Assembly (NCBI GenBank): GCA_900556975.1
Contig: USQZ01000006.1
Coordinates: forward strand, 1-53,634
Source of the DNA: an uncultured Clostridium sp.
GTDB lineage: Bacteria > Bacillota > Clostridia > TANB77 > CAG-508
Direction: 5' to 3'
DNA: 53,634 nt
Positions 42,963 through 51,473 of the stretch are shown here, piece by piece. Within the stretch, counting starts at the first letter, position 1. Every line of letters begins with the position of its first letter. Both the position numbers and the translations under genes were made by a program. The notes beneath the pieces are model-generated. The model was not told the DNA's origin, did no database searches, and was given only the letters and a program-made list of their open reading frames with translations.

Positions 42963-45725
42963 TTATTCCTTAAAATCTAAAAATCCACTTTTATTATTAG
43001 TAGTTTCTGTATTTTGTTTTTCAACCGCTTCTAATTGATCTATCAACGTTTGTAGCTTTTCAATATCAGTACCAATAAGTTCCCAATTCTTTGACTCTGT
43101 TGATTCTTTTAAATTCTTGCTTGCCTTTATAATAGCATTTATTAATTGTTGCTTATCCTCTGTATTAACAAATTCAATTTTACCAGCTGAATCAGTTAAT
43201 AACGTTGTAAGCGCTTCAACCAAATCATCACCAATTGCAACCTTAGTTCCTGATGCAACTATAACTTTTTTCAATGTTGGAACCTTTGACTGCTCATTTA
43301 ATAAAACTTGATATACAGGTTCAACATATAAAATACTATTTTCAATTGGAACAATATAAGTTTTTCTTATTATCTGTGTTCCAGTTGTATTAATCTTTTC
43401 AAGCTCATCTGAAATTGTTTTATCTTGATCTATCTGAACATTAAGCTGTTGTATAGCTGGCAATGTTGTATCAGAAATAAGTTTATACATCGTTAATTTA
43501 TTCTTTCCATCACTATAAGTTCCTACTAAATAAGAATTTAAACTTTGTTTATTAGCCTTAGTATAAGGTAATACAAGTCCAAGCTCTTCACTAGTAGCAT
43601 CTGATGTTTTTAAAACTGTATAGTATGGTTCTACTGAAATCTTATTTGTATCATCACTACCAATTTGTCTATCTGCTTCCCATACATCATCACTTCTATA
43701 AAGGATTTCAGTATTTACATTATGATATCTTTCTAGAACTGTTGCTTGTATTTTATATAAGAACTCAGGATAAACAATATTCTTTTGAATATCCTCAGGT
43801 ATAGATTCATTTTTATCAACAAACAATTCAGGATACATATTGTAATATGACATAGCAATAGGATCTGTTGAATCTGTTATATAAAATTTAGTTGTGCCAT
43901 CATATGCATCAATAATTACTTTAATAGAATTTCTTATATAATTAATTTGTTTATACTTTCCTTCCACTTGAATTGTTGTTTTTTGTGAATATGGATAACT
44001 ATTAGACGTTGTATATGCATCTAACACCCATACAAGCTCTCCATCATCTCTAATTACCATATAAGGTGATTCATCATATATTAAATATGGAAGTAAAACT
44101 TTAGCTCTATCGCGAATATTTCTATTCATCAAAATCTTACTATCTGAATTCATACTACTGTTAAATAATAATTTATAATTTTTCTCAGATATTGAAAGAA
44201 CTGCTCTATCAAATAAATTAGCTGATATTCCAGCTTCTCCATCATACTCATTTTCTTCATATGATGTAGTTGAAGTTGGATAATCAAATTCTTTTTTATC
44301 TTTTACATTTGTAACAATAGTATCATTTGTAGCAAGTCCAAAATAAATTCGTGGTTCTGCAATTTTTATCTTATCTTCATCACTTGTATATTTAGATTGA
44401 ATATATGATAATCCACCTGTAGTTTTATCTACAATAGTTGCATCTGAAATAACCACTCCATATCCATGTGTATATTGATAAGTTTTATTATTGTATGTTC
44501 TATTAGCACCGCTTATAATTTCTCTAGGAGTAATATATAAAGATTTCATTCTTCCATTAACTCTATATCTTCCTATTTGCGTTGTCTTATATGTATAATA
44601 TCCTTCATTATCTTTATATTCTACCAAATTGGTTAAAGTTGTTTCTTTATCAAGCAAAGTAATTTGTCTTATTAAGTCAGCATTCTTTGAAATAGTTATA
44701 TCATCTAATGTTGAAGTATTATCTATTTCTTTTTCTTCAATATCAACACTATATGCTATTCTTGTATTCCTTATATTCTCATCTATATATTTTTTCTGTT
44801 TATCAAGTTCATTTCGCTCTGCATAGATATATTGGAATCCAGTCATAGCAACAAACAAAATAACTAAATATATTGGAGTTATAAGCATTGAAGAAACAAT
44901 CTTTTTAACTTTAAATTTCTTTAAATACTTTATAACTCTGCATAATGAGAATAAAATAACAACTGCTAAAATTCTATATCCAAGTACCTTTACTTTAACT
45001 TCAGTCAAACCAGCACCAACTAGCTCAGTTCTAGCATCATCTTTCAATGTAATAAGATTTCCTGTAACAACTTCTTGTGAACTCAATATCATTAAGCATG
45101 CAATTAAAAATGCAATAATAAATAAGTTAGTAAATAATTGTTTCAAAAAATTATTTTTTCTTAACTCATTAGCTTCAACACCTTGTAAACAAACATTTAT
45201 TATTACTATATAATAAACTGAAACATATACTGTAAGTAACGCTAAAAATGCAATAGCAAAAATTAAAACTGCTTTAATAAATGGAATTTGGAACATATAA
45301 AACGATACGTCCATTCCAAAAACAGGATCATTTATTCCGAATTTAGCAACACTAGTAAACATCAAAAACTTCTGTGTTAATGTCCATTGTGCAACAAATG
45401 CAACAATCACACTAACAATAAAAGAAATTGATTTGTTGGGAAGCTTAGGCATTTCCTTCTGCTCCTTATCAAACAGCTCTTTTAAAAATCCTCTAACCAC
45501 TTTATTAGAAATAAAAATAGCTAAATAAGAAATTACAAAAGCTACTAAGAAAACTAAATACTTTGTTTTTACATTTTTTTCAAATATAGAAACATATTGC
45601 TCTCCTATTTCTTTGTATTGTAAATACTCACTTCTTGTAGAAATCATAATTATTAGAGCATATACTATTAAAAAGAATATTACAATTGCTCTTCTCGATA
45701 CTATTTTCTTCATTTTTTCTTTCAT
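42963..45725 (-). CDS. UPF0182 family membrane protein
   Basis: 920 residues. Seven membrane segments in the first 300 residues, including FGINDPVFGMDVSFYMFQIP, the most conserved UPF0182 signature, followed by a 600-residue extracytoplasmic region with YTHGYGVVIS and an acidic C-terminal tail. The family is widespread in Clostridia and Actinobacteria but has no assigned role; large outer domains suggest work at the cell envelope. ATG with AAGGATT. Lies between ftsY and the DUF5665 gene on the same strand. Confidence 0.93.
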   Translation of the reverse strand: MKEKMKKIVSRRAIVIFFLIVYALIIMISTRSEYLQYKEIGEQYVSIFEKNVKTKYLVFLVAFVISYLAIFISNKVVRGFLKELFDKEQKEMPKLPNKSISFIVSVIVAFVAQWTLTQKFLMFTSVAKFGINDPVFGMDVSFYMFQIPFIKAVLIFAIAFLALLTVYVSVYYIVIINVCLQGVEANELRKNNFLKQLFTNLFIIAFLIACLMILSSQEVVTGNLITLKDDARTELVGAGLTEVKVKVLGYRILAVVILFSLCRVIKYLKKFKVKKIVSSMLITPIYLVILFVAMTGFQYIYAERNELDKQKKYIDENIRNTRIAYSVDIEEKEIDNTSTLDDITISKNADLIRQITLLDKETTLTNLVEYKDNEGYYTYKTTQIGRYRVNGRMKSLYITPREIISGANRTYNNKTYQYTHGYGVVISDATIVDKTTGGLSYIQSKYTSDEDKIKIAEPRIYFGLATNDTIVTNVKDKKEFDYPTSTTSYEENEYDGEAGISANLFDRAVLSISEKNYKLLFNSSMNSDSKILMNRNIRDRAKVLLPYLIYDESPYMVIRDDGELVWVLDAYTTSNSYPYSQKTTIQVEGKYKQINYIRNSIKVIIDAYDGTTKFYITDSTDPIAMSYYNMYPELFVDKNESIPEDIQKNIVYPEFLYKIQATVLERYHNVNTEILYRSDDVWEADRQIGSDDTNKISVEPYYTVLKTSDATSEELGLVLPYTKANKQSLNSYLVGTYSDGKNKLTMYKLISDTTLPAIQQLNVQIDQDKTISDELEKINTTGTQIIRKTYIVPIENSILYVEPVYQVLLNEQSKVPTLKKVIVASGTKVAIGDDLVEALTTLLTDSAGKIEFVNTEDKQQLINAIIKASKNLKESTESKNWELIGTDIEKLQTLIDQLEAVEKQNTETTNNKSGFLDFKE

Positions 45726-45782
45726 TTTTCTAATCCTTTCTTACAAGATTTCAAAATTAGTAATTACATCAATTTTTTACTA

Positions 45783-45808
45783 AAACAGACATTTTTCTAA
45801 ATCTGTTT
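45783..45808 (-). terminator. Weak hairpin after ftsY
   Basis: AAACAGA (45783-45789) and TCTGTTT (45802-45808) with a 12-base loop, about 50 bases past the ftsY stop; on the minus strand followed by TAGTAAAAAATTG, so only a weak T run. Confidence 0.4.
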
Positions 45809-45860
45809 CTTTATTCCTGTATGAAATTAAATTTACAGATTTCTATGCATTTATTAATAT

Positions 45861-46766
45861 TTATATAATAGCAGAAACAAAATCCTCTGCATTAAATTTT
45901 TCCATATCGTCAACGCCTTCACCAACGCCTATAAACTTAACTGGAATTTTATTTTCGGCAACAATTCCAACAACAACTCCACCTTTAGCAGTTCCATCAA
46001 GTTTTGTAAGAACAATACCAGTAATATCAGTTGTTTCTTTAAATGCCTTTACTTGCATAATAGCATTTTGACCAGTTGTTCCATCTAAAACAAGTAAAAC
46101 CTCCTTTGATGAATCTGGCAATTCTCTATTTATAACCTTATTAATTTTAGCAAGTTCATCCATTAAGTTCTTTTTATTATGAAGTCTACCAGCAGTATCA
46201 CAAATTAAAACATCAGCTTGTTGCTCTTTAGCAACTTGAATAGCATCAAAAACAACTGATGCTGGATCACTACCTTCTGGTTTTTTAACTAATTCGCAAT
46301 CAGTTCTTTGAGCCCATATTTCAATTTGCTCAACAGCAGCTGCTCTAAAAGTATCAGCAGCAGCTATAACAACTTTCTTTCCGCTCTTTTTTAAATTATT
46401 AGCAATTTTACCAATAGAAGTTGTTTTTCCAACTCCATTAACACCAACAACTAATATAACAGAAGGAACTGTAGCTAAATTCAAAGCAGTATCTCCTACA
46501 TCAAGTAATTTTATCATTTCTTCTTTTAACACTCTTCTAACAGCTTCTTCATCTTGAATATTTTCTTTTTTTATTCTTGTTCTTAATTCATCTATTATTT
46601 TTGTTGATGTTTCTATTCCGATATCAGACATTATTAATGCTTCTTCTAATTCATCTAATAAATCTTCATCAACCTTTCTAAAATTTGCAAAAACATCATT
46701 AATCTTTTCATTTAATGTTTGCTTAGTCTTACCAAGCCCTTCCTTTAATTTATCAAAAAATCCCAT
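45861..46766 (-). CDS. ftsY: Signal recognition particle receptor FtsY
   Basis: 301 residues from ATG 46766, which follows GGAGG by 5 bases; the GTG 12 bases upstream overlaps that site. NG domain only: four-helix N domain, then GVNGVGKTTSIGKIA (P-loop), ADTFRAAAVEQ, DTAGRLHNKKNLMDEL, TKLDGTAKGG and the closing FIGVGEGVDDMEKF. The acidic A domain of Gram-negative FtsY is absent, as usual in Firmicutes. Delivers ribosome-SRP complexes to the translocon. Confidence 0.96.
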   Translation of the reverse strand: MGFFDKLKEGLGKTKQTLNEKINDVFANFRKVDEDLLDELEEALIMSDIGIETSTKIIDELRTRIKKENIQDEEAVRRVLKEEMIKLLDVGDTALNLATVPSVILVVGVNGVGKTTSIGKIANNLKKSGKKVVIAAADTFRAAAVEQIEIWAQRTDCELVKKPEGSDPASVVFDAIQVAKEQQADVLICDTAGRLHNKKNLMDELAKINKVINRELPDSSKEVLLVLDGTTGQNAIMQVKAFKETTDITGIVLTKLDGTAKGGVVVGIVAENKIPVKFIGVGEGVDDMEKFNAEDFVSAII

Positions 46767-46991
46767 ATAATCCTCCACAAAGCTTATTATTTATTTACGT
46801 TTTTTAGACTTTATAAGTATATCATATTTTTTCATTATTGTATATTTTTATGATATTTTTTTGATATTTTCTGCACATAAAAAAACAATATTTATAACTC
46901 AAGTAGAATATTATAATTTCAACTAGCATTGCAACAAGACCAATTATCATAGCTAATACAAATTTAAAGAAAAGAAAAGAAAACAAAAAAT

Positions 46992-47021
46992 AAAGTAAGA
47001 TCTCTCTTACTTTATTTTTTA
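46992..47021. terminator. Bidirectional terminator
   Basis: AAAGTAAGA (46992-47000) and TCTTACTTT (47005-47013), loop TCTC, with ATTTTTT on the plus strand and ATTTTTTG on the minus strand. Confidence 0.8.
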
Positions 47022-47135
47022 CTAAATTATTACTTAGTAAACATATACATTTAATTCACGAGGGTAAGATATATATAACTAAGTCTTTCAAATTTTTTTC
47101 TCTATCTGAATGTTAACATACGTAAAAAACAAAAT

Positions 47136-47155
47136 TTGTCGAAACCTGTCGACAA
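47136..47155. promoter_or_regulatory. Inverted repeat with two overlapping 0A-box-like heptamers
   Basis: TTGTCGA (47136-47142) and TCGACAA (47149-47155) are exact complements 6 bases apart. The sequence reads TTGTCGAAACCTGTCGACAA and contains TGTCGAA and TGTCGAC. A regulator site is likely by symmetry; assignment to Spo0A is speculative, and no gene start lies close. Confidence 0.35.
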
Positions 47156-47220
47156 TCAAAAAAATTTAATGTTTTTTTAATGTTTATAAATTATATTTAA
47201 ATATTTACTTTTAAAATAGC

Positions 47221-47252
47221 GAAAGCTGGCTCCAACAAGAGCCAGCTTTCAT
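47221..47252 (-). terminator. Terminator of the three-gene cluster at 47266-48346
   Basis: 12-base perfect arms GAAAGCTGGCTC (47221-47232) and GAGCCAGCTTTC (47239-47250), starting 15 bases after the stop of the amber-interrupted gene. The T run on the minus strand is short (CTATTTT). Confidence 0.75.
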
Positions 47253-47265
47253 CATTCTGCATGAA

Positions 47266-47562
47266 TTATTTTTCATTATTCTTTGGAAGCAGCTGATATG
47301 AATACTTCATAGTTGATCTTTGATGACTAATAATTGTCCCTTCAAAATCACTATCAAGTATCTTAAATCCAATTAGCTGTAATGCATAGATAGGTACAAA
47401 CTTTTTAGTGCCGTCCTATTTAATTGGTAAAGTAATTACGCTTTTACAAAACTCTTCAAGCTCCATCTAAATTTCTTTAGCACAAGGCTTACGAGAGTAT
47501 CTTCCCTCTAAAGCTTCAACCATATTTGCAATCATCCGCGAAACAAAAACATTATCATGCAT
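47266..47562 (-). pseudogene. Small gene interrupted by two in-frame TAG codons
   Basis: From ATG 47562, with a strong AAAGGAGG 7 bases upstream, a single frame runs 98 codons to TAA at 47266, broken only by TAG at codon 32 (47467-47469) and codon 49 (47416-47418). Read through, it gives MHDNVFVSRMIANMVEALEG, SRKPCAKEI-X-MELEEFCKS, LPIK-X-DGTKKFVPIYALQL and SYQLLPKNNEK, with no frameshift and normal codon use. Both sites would be Gln by one C-to-T change. The strong ribosome site and tight terminator are intact. Simplest reading: decayed gene; readthrough or a foreign recoded origin is possible. Neighbouring genes use TAG as a true stop. Family not recognised. Confidence 0.6.
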
Positions 47563-47606
47563 ACTAAGTCCTCCTTTTACTGATGCATATCAATAGTTAC
47601 ATACTC

Positions 47607-47921
47607 TTAATCAATAAACTCATTTGAATTTGCACTAACATTAACCAGCCAATCACGTGCATTTTGCGAACCGCTAACCTGAGCTGCACAAATTCTTCCA
47701 TTACACGTTTCACAAACTATTCTTCTTGCAATCCAATAAGCTACGTTAACATTAAAGACTTTCAACTCCTCAGAAATGATAGTTGCAATCTCTTCAGCTT
47801 CATCAGGTGTAATGCGAAGCGTATCAGAGATAATCTGAATCTTCATTCCATCTCTTTCAACCTTCAAATCAGTAGCTTTCTTCCGTTCAACCTTTCTTTG
47901 AAAAAATCCTCCAAAGCCCAT
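47607..47921 (-). CDS. Uncharacterised 104-residue protein
   Basis: Begins MGFGGFFQRKVERKKATD, then a strand MKIQIISDTLRIT, a helix PDEAEEIATIISEELKVF and a Cys pair (CETCNGRIC) that might bind metal. ATG with GGAGGAGG. No membrane segment. Middle gene of a three-gene cluster (48346 to 47266), 44 bases before the amber-interrupted gene. Base composition is visibly less AT-rich than the core genes, suggesting acquisition. No family recognised. Confidence 0.6.
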   Translation of the reverse strand: MGFGGFFQRKVERKKATDLKVERDGMKIQIISDTLRITPDEAEEIATIISEELKVFNVNVAYWIARRIVCETCNGRICAAQVSGSQNARDWLVNVSANSNEFID

Positions 47922-47992
47922 TTTACCTCCTCCTCATTATCACAAGAAATAAAAACTTTAGCAATTCTTTTTTCTCAATCTACCTTTAACAA

Positions 47993-48346
47993 TTATCTCT
48001 GAAAAATATTTAACTTTGAAAACGGTTTCACAAAAAATTGATCATCCATATCAAGCCAAATATCCTTTTTCAGTTTTCCAACAGCATGCACACTTCCACC
48101 TTCATCATAAAGAATCGAAACCTCATCTTTATCGTAAATTTCAACATTTTCAAATTTCTTCTTAAATAAATTAAGTGCTTCCTCTGCTTCTTTTTCATAA
48201 TCTCCAAGATAAATGTTAAGTGAGCTACAAAAGCTTCCACCTGAAGACTCTGTAAAAGTAATTATCCATTGGTAACAATTTCTGCAACAGTAAAATTTCT
48301 CACCATTTAAGCCATTAATCCGGCCATTCGTAATGCTTACCTTCAT
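47993..48346 (-). CDS. Uncharacterised Cys-rich 117-residue protein
   Basis: The frame is open further upstream, but ATG 48346 has AGGAGG 6-7 bases before it and is the likely start. Product: MKVSITNGRINGLNGEK, FYCCRNCYQWIITFTESSGG, SFCSSLNIYLGDYEKEAEEA, and a C-terminal part with WLDMDDQFFVKPFSK. Four Cys in the N-terminal half may form a small zinc or disulfide site. First gene of the cluster with 47607 and 47266. No family recognised; less AT-rich than neighbours. Confidence 0.6.
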   Translation of the reverse strand: MKVSITNGRINGLNGEKFYCCRNCYQWIITFTESSGGSFCSSLNIYLGDYEKEAEEALNLFKKKFENVEIYDKDEVSILYDEGGSVHAVGKLKKDIWLDMDDQFFVKPFSKLNIFQR

Positions 48347-48667
48347 ATCAAATCCTCCTATTTTTATACAGTTAATATATTTATTATATTCATAATACAA
48401 TATATTAACATTAACAGTTACAATGGAGTATTCCATTTTGATACAGTTAACATTCTATCATAGGTTAACATAAAAATCAACCCTCATATCTCCAAAACTG
48501 CTTCATATATTACTAAACATCTATACAAATCATACTTTTTTATATATAATTTTTGTTATATTATCAATAACACTAATCTACAGAATCTATATAAATATTA
48601 TAACAAAAATTGCAAAGGAAGGAGAAATTCGTATAACAAATATATATTCATTATACGAGGAAAAATA
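48347..48667. promoter_or_regulatory. Divergent promoter region with repeated GTTAA elements
   Basis: A minus-strand TATAAT (48383-48388) lies about 37 bases from the 48346 start. ATACAGTTAATAT (about 48366) and ATACAGTTAACAT (about 48439) are direct repeats, with GTTAACAT again near 48463. On the plus side TCGTATAA (48629-48636) and TTATACGA (48651-48658) form an inverted repeat that overlaps the GAGG ribosome site of the MATE gene. No gene seen. Confidence 0.5.
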
Positions 48668-49921
48668 ATGGAAAAGAAATATTTAAATTTAGCACTTCCA
48701 TCTGGATTCGAATGTCTAATAAGCATCTTAATTACCATGACAGATACATTTATGATATCACAGCTTGGTTCAGAAACAATCGCATCTGTTGGAGCAATGG
48801 GAGCAGTTATAGAATTTATGTACTTAGTATTACAATCAATAAACATTTCTAATAATGTCGTAGTAGCCAGATTGTTAGGAAAAAAAGATAAAGAACAAGC
48901 TAAAGTTGCCGTTGGAACAGCTTTAATAATCGCTATAGTTTGTGGTTTAGTTTGTATTCTTTTAACATTAATTATGAGCAAATTTATTCCATCACTATTC
49001 TTAATTAATGAAAGTGGTTTAATATATTTATACATAAGACTAATTGGTGTAATCCCTAATACAATTTTAACAATACTAAGTGGTTACCAAAGAACTTTAG
49101 GTAACAGCAAAAGAATGCTTAATATTAGAATACTTGGATTTTTTATTAATGCTATTCTTGATTTTGCTTTTATAAAACTTGGATTTGGAATTATGGGAGT
49201 TTCAATCGCAACAGTACTAGTAGAATTTATAAATATGATAATACTAATTTGTTATTCACAAAAAATCGTAAAAGTTAAATTCATAAAAAGTATCGCAAAA
49301 GAAGAATTTTCTTTAATCCGATATAATATTTACGAAAGGATATTTAAAAGAGGAAGTACTTTTATTTTAAATATTATTATGTCGCGAATTGGAGCAATTC
49401 AATATGCAGCACATTTAGTTGTAATGCAATTCATAGATTTACTAGGTAACTTCTTACATGGAACTGGTATAGGAACACAAACTATGGTTGCAACAGCTCT
49501 TGGAAATGATGATAACAAGAAGGCAAATGAAATAATTAAAACCATATATAAAATAAATAACAAAATTGTATATATAACTACCTCAATCATTGGAATCGCC
49601 ATGGTAATTTCTCTACCACATTTTCTAGTTGAAAAAGAAAGTTTATTAATAGGTTACAAGCTATTAATATTTGTTTTAATAGACTGCATTTTAACAGGGT
49701 TTTATCACTACTATTCTAGTATATTACGAGCTATGAAAGAATTTAAATATATTTCAAAATTAAGTTTCTTTATAAGTGTATGGCTAAAATTAACTCTAGC
49801 ATATATATTAAGTAAAGTGTGCGGAATATATGGAATATGGATTTGCTTCCTTATCACCGATTCTATAATGAACGTATTTTTAGATAAAGGATTAAAAAAA
49901 CAACAAAATTTGCAATCATAA
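48668..49921 (+). CDS. MATE-family efflux transporter
   Basis: 417 residues, about twelve membrane segments in two similar halves. N-terminal LPSGFECLISILITMTDTFM and QLGSETIASVGAMGAV, and the second-half GNFLHGTGIGTQTMVATALG, are MATE hallmarks. It exports cationic or drug-like compounds using Na+ or H+. ATG with GAGG. The ribosome site lies in the 3' arm of an inverted repeat (48629-48658), so translation may be regulated. Single-gene unit. Confidence 0.9.
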   Translation: MEKKYLNLALPSGFECLISILITMTDTFMISQLGSETIASVGAMGAVIEFMYLVLQSINISNNVVVARLLGKKDKEQAKVAVGTALIIAIVCGLVCILLTLIMSKFIPSLFLINESGLIYLYIRLIGVIPNTILTILSGYQRTLGNSKRMLNIRILGFFINAILDFAFIKLGFGIMGVSIATVLVEFINMIILICYSQKIVKVKFIKSIAKEEFSLIRYNIYERIFKRGSTFILNIIMSRIGAIQYAAHLVVMQFIDLLGNFLHGTGIGTQTMVATALGNDDNKKANEIIKTIYKINNKIVYITTSIIGIAMVISLPHFLVEKESLLIGYKLLIFVLIDCILTGFYHYYSSILRAMKEFKYISKLSFFISVWLKLTLAYILSKVCGIYGIWICFLITDSIMNVFLDKGLKKQQNLQS

Positions 49922-49942
49922 CCACGTGTAAAACGCGTGGTT
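49920..49942. repeat. Short hairpin after the MATE gene
   Basis: AACCACG (49920-49926) and CGTGGTT (49936-49942), next to TTTGAACTTACCC. Begins within the MATE stop codon. The sequence style resembles subterminal hairpins of IS200/IS605-type elements, but no transposase is present. Confidence 0.35.
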
Positions 49943-50029
49943 TGAACTTACCCTAGAATGGCTTATAATATTGTCAGCGCCAAATAACACTGGCTTTCAC
50001 TTCATTCAAGTCTTGATGTAATAACCACT

Positions 50030-50146
50030 TTAAATAGTCGGATCTTTAAATAAATATTGAGCAATCTCTCTAAAACTAGTATTCTTAGTTAGTTCCTGTT
50101 CTATAAAATTTCTTTCGTCTAAAGTTAAATATTTATTCTCATTCAT
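50030..50146 (-). pseudogene. IS30-family transposase remnant (N-terminal HTH only)
   Basis: ATG 50146, with GGAGGTATCTT directly upstream, then MNENKYLTLDERNFIEQEL and NTSFREIAQYLFKDPTI, stopping at TAA 50030. The order LTLDER, SFREIA, KDPT is the start of the IS30 transposase helix-turn-helix (normally continuing DPTTISKEI). The remaining 250-300 residues, including the DDE domain, are missing. The leader TACTGCGTTTGGAGCGTTTT fits the left end of such an element. 49943-50029 and 50170-50390 contain no gene. TGTCAGCGCC at 49974 also occurs in the terminator at 51898-51926. Confidence 0.75.
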
Positions 50147-50393
50147 AAGATACCTCCAAAACGCTCCAAACGCAGTATCTTACTTATATTTTATCATTTT
50201 TTGTACAAAACTAAATTCAGTACATGCTAAAAGTGAAGTTTAAAAATAAAATTAAGGAGTTACACTATTGCACTATGTAAATTATTGACAATTATTATAT
50301 TTTATAATATATTATTAACATTAATTTAATTTCAGCCTTGTGCTGTTTTTATATAAAGTCATAAACCATACTTAAAATTAAGGAGGAATCATT

Positions 50394-51473
50394 ATGCAAA
50401 TTAACTGTGATGGTGTTGTTCACAATCCATTAGGTGGTGCTTCGTATGTTTTTGAGAAGGAAATTATTCCATATATTCTTGGAACACTTCATAAAAACAA
50501 ACTGAAGATAAGTGTTGGCGCACAGCCAAACTCTTCACCACATTTTGGAACCCTGGAAACAATTGCTTTGGCATTTGCTTTAGCTCGGAAAATTGAAGAA
50601 TATGACTCAGAAAAAAAAGTTACTATTCTCTATGAGGTAATAGAAACTGCACCGAGTGAAACGGTTATTATTGATGGAGTAAAGTATCAAAGAAGTTTAA
50701 ACTTTACAGGTACAATTGATAACTATTTTTCAGAGTATCTAGAAATCCTTAATCATTATAAGGATTTGACAGGAATTAACTATGAAATTAGATATCAACA
50801 CGAATTCAATGAACAACCTGAAACTCAGGAAGCTTTTAAAACCGTCTTAAAAAACAGAGAATATGTTTCCAAAAAACTGGATCAGAAATATGGCAATTTG
50901 AGAGTACGAATGTCTTGCCCGATTTGTGGTTTAACGGACAAGAACAGTGTCAACAATGTATATACTGAAGATACAATAACTTTCTATTGTCCTAAACATG
51001 GCGCTTATTCCATAAACGTAAATGAGGGAATTTCTAAGCTAGAATATAATTCCCCATTGAGGAATCTAATTAGAGGAATGAGTTACACTGCAACTAACCA
51101 AAGTGAAAACTATGATTTTGAAATTCTGAGAATTACAGGAAGTGATTATGCTGGATTTTACCAAGAAGAATTAAGATACAAAGTAGCTTCTTATCTAGGA
51201 TGTAAAGTAAGTAATATGTCCATAATATTTTATGCTCCTTTGGTACTCGATTGGTCCGGTGCTAAACTATCTAAATCACTGTACGTAAAAGAAGGTGCTT
51301 ACAGAGATATTCCTAAAAGATTTATCAACTACAGTTTCTTAAGAGAAGATTTAGGATTCAAAGGTCTTGATATTTTATATAATATTGTGTTAAACTGGAT
51401 TAACAATCCGTATATGCTATTTAGGCATTACAGTATATACTATTTTATCAAGGAGTTTGAAAAATATGAGTAA
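50394..51473 (+). CDS. Class I aminoacyl-tRNA synthetase-like protein (LysRS-I related catalytic core)
   Basis: 359 residues. HIGH-type motif as NSSPHFGTLET (H50, G52) at the end of the first Rossmann strand, and KMSKS-type loop as WSGAKLSKSLYVKEGAY (K291-S295). Between them a zinc knuckle CPICG (175-179) and CPKHG (199-203). The order resembles the catalytic core of class I lysyl-tRNA synthetase, but at 359 residues the C-terminal anticodon-binding region is largely missing. It should activate an amino acid with ATP; acceptor unknown, perhaps a non-tRNA molecule or a modified tRNA. ATG with AAGGAGG. It overlaps the PUA-like gene by 8 bases. Composition is less AT-rich than the core genes. 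Confidence 0.75.
   Translation: MQINCDGVVHNPLGGASYVFEKEIIPYILGTLHKNKLKISVGAQPNSSPHFGTLETIALAFALARKIEEYDSEKKVTILYEVIETAPSETVIIDGVKYQRSLNFTGTIDNYFSEYLEILNHYKDLTGINYEIRYQHEFNEQPETQEAFKTVLKNREYVSKKLDQKYGNLRVRMSCPICGLTDKNSVNNVYTEDTITFYCPKHGAYSINVNEGISKLEYNSPLRNLIRGMSYTATNQSENYDFEILRITGSDYAGFYQEELRYKVASYLGCKVSNMSIIFYAPLVLDWSGAKLSKSLYVKEGAYRDIPKRFINYSFLREDLGFKGLDILYNIVLNWINNPYMLFRHYSIYYFIKEFEKYE

Larger units (their letters stand above)
46767..47265. other. Gene-free stretch between ftsY and the amber-interrupted gene
   Basis: Contains a bidirectional terminator (46992-47013), the inverted repeat at 47136-47155 and a terminator at 47221-47250. A 43-codon hydrophobic frame on the minus strand (ATG near 46952) has no ribosome site. 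I see no convincing gene. Confidence 0.6.

Noticed and set aside
46820..46955. 43-codon hydrophobic frame starting MIIGLVAMLVEIII on the minus strand
   Set aside because: No ribosome site, no terminator of its own, and it ends in the ftsY promoter region; kept only as a note for the gap 46767-47265.
47266..47562. Genome-wide TAG recoding (pyrrolysine or glutamine)
   Set aside because: Several neighbouring genes end normally at TAG, followed at once by the next gene's ribosome site, and no pyl or suppressor tRNA gene is visible in the window.
48598..49035. 145-codon minus-strand frame
   Set aside because: Antisense of the MATE transporter gene; no ribosome site and the transporter motifs are clear on the plus strand.
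49920..49990. IS200/IS605 element or TnpB guide-RNA end
   Set aside because: Only a 7-bp hairpin and a short similar-looking sequence are present; no TnpA or TnpB reading frame accompanies them.
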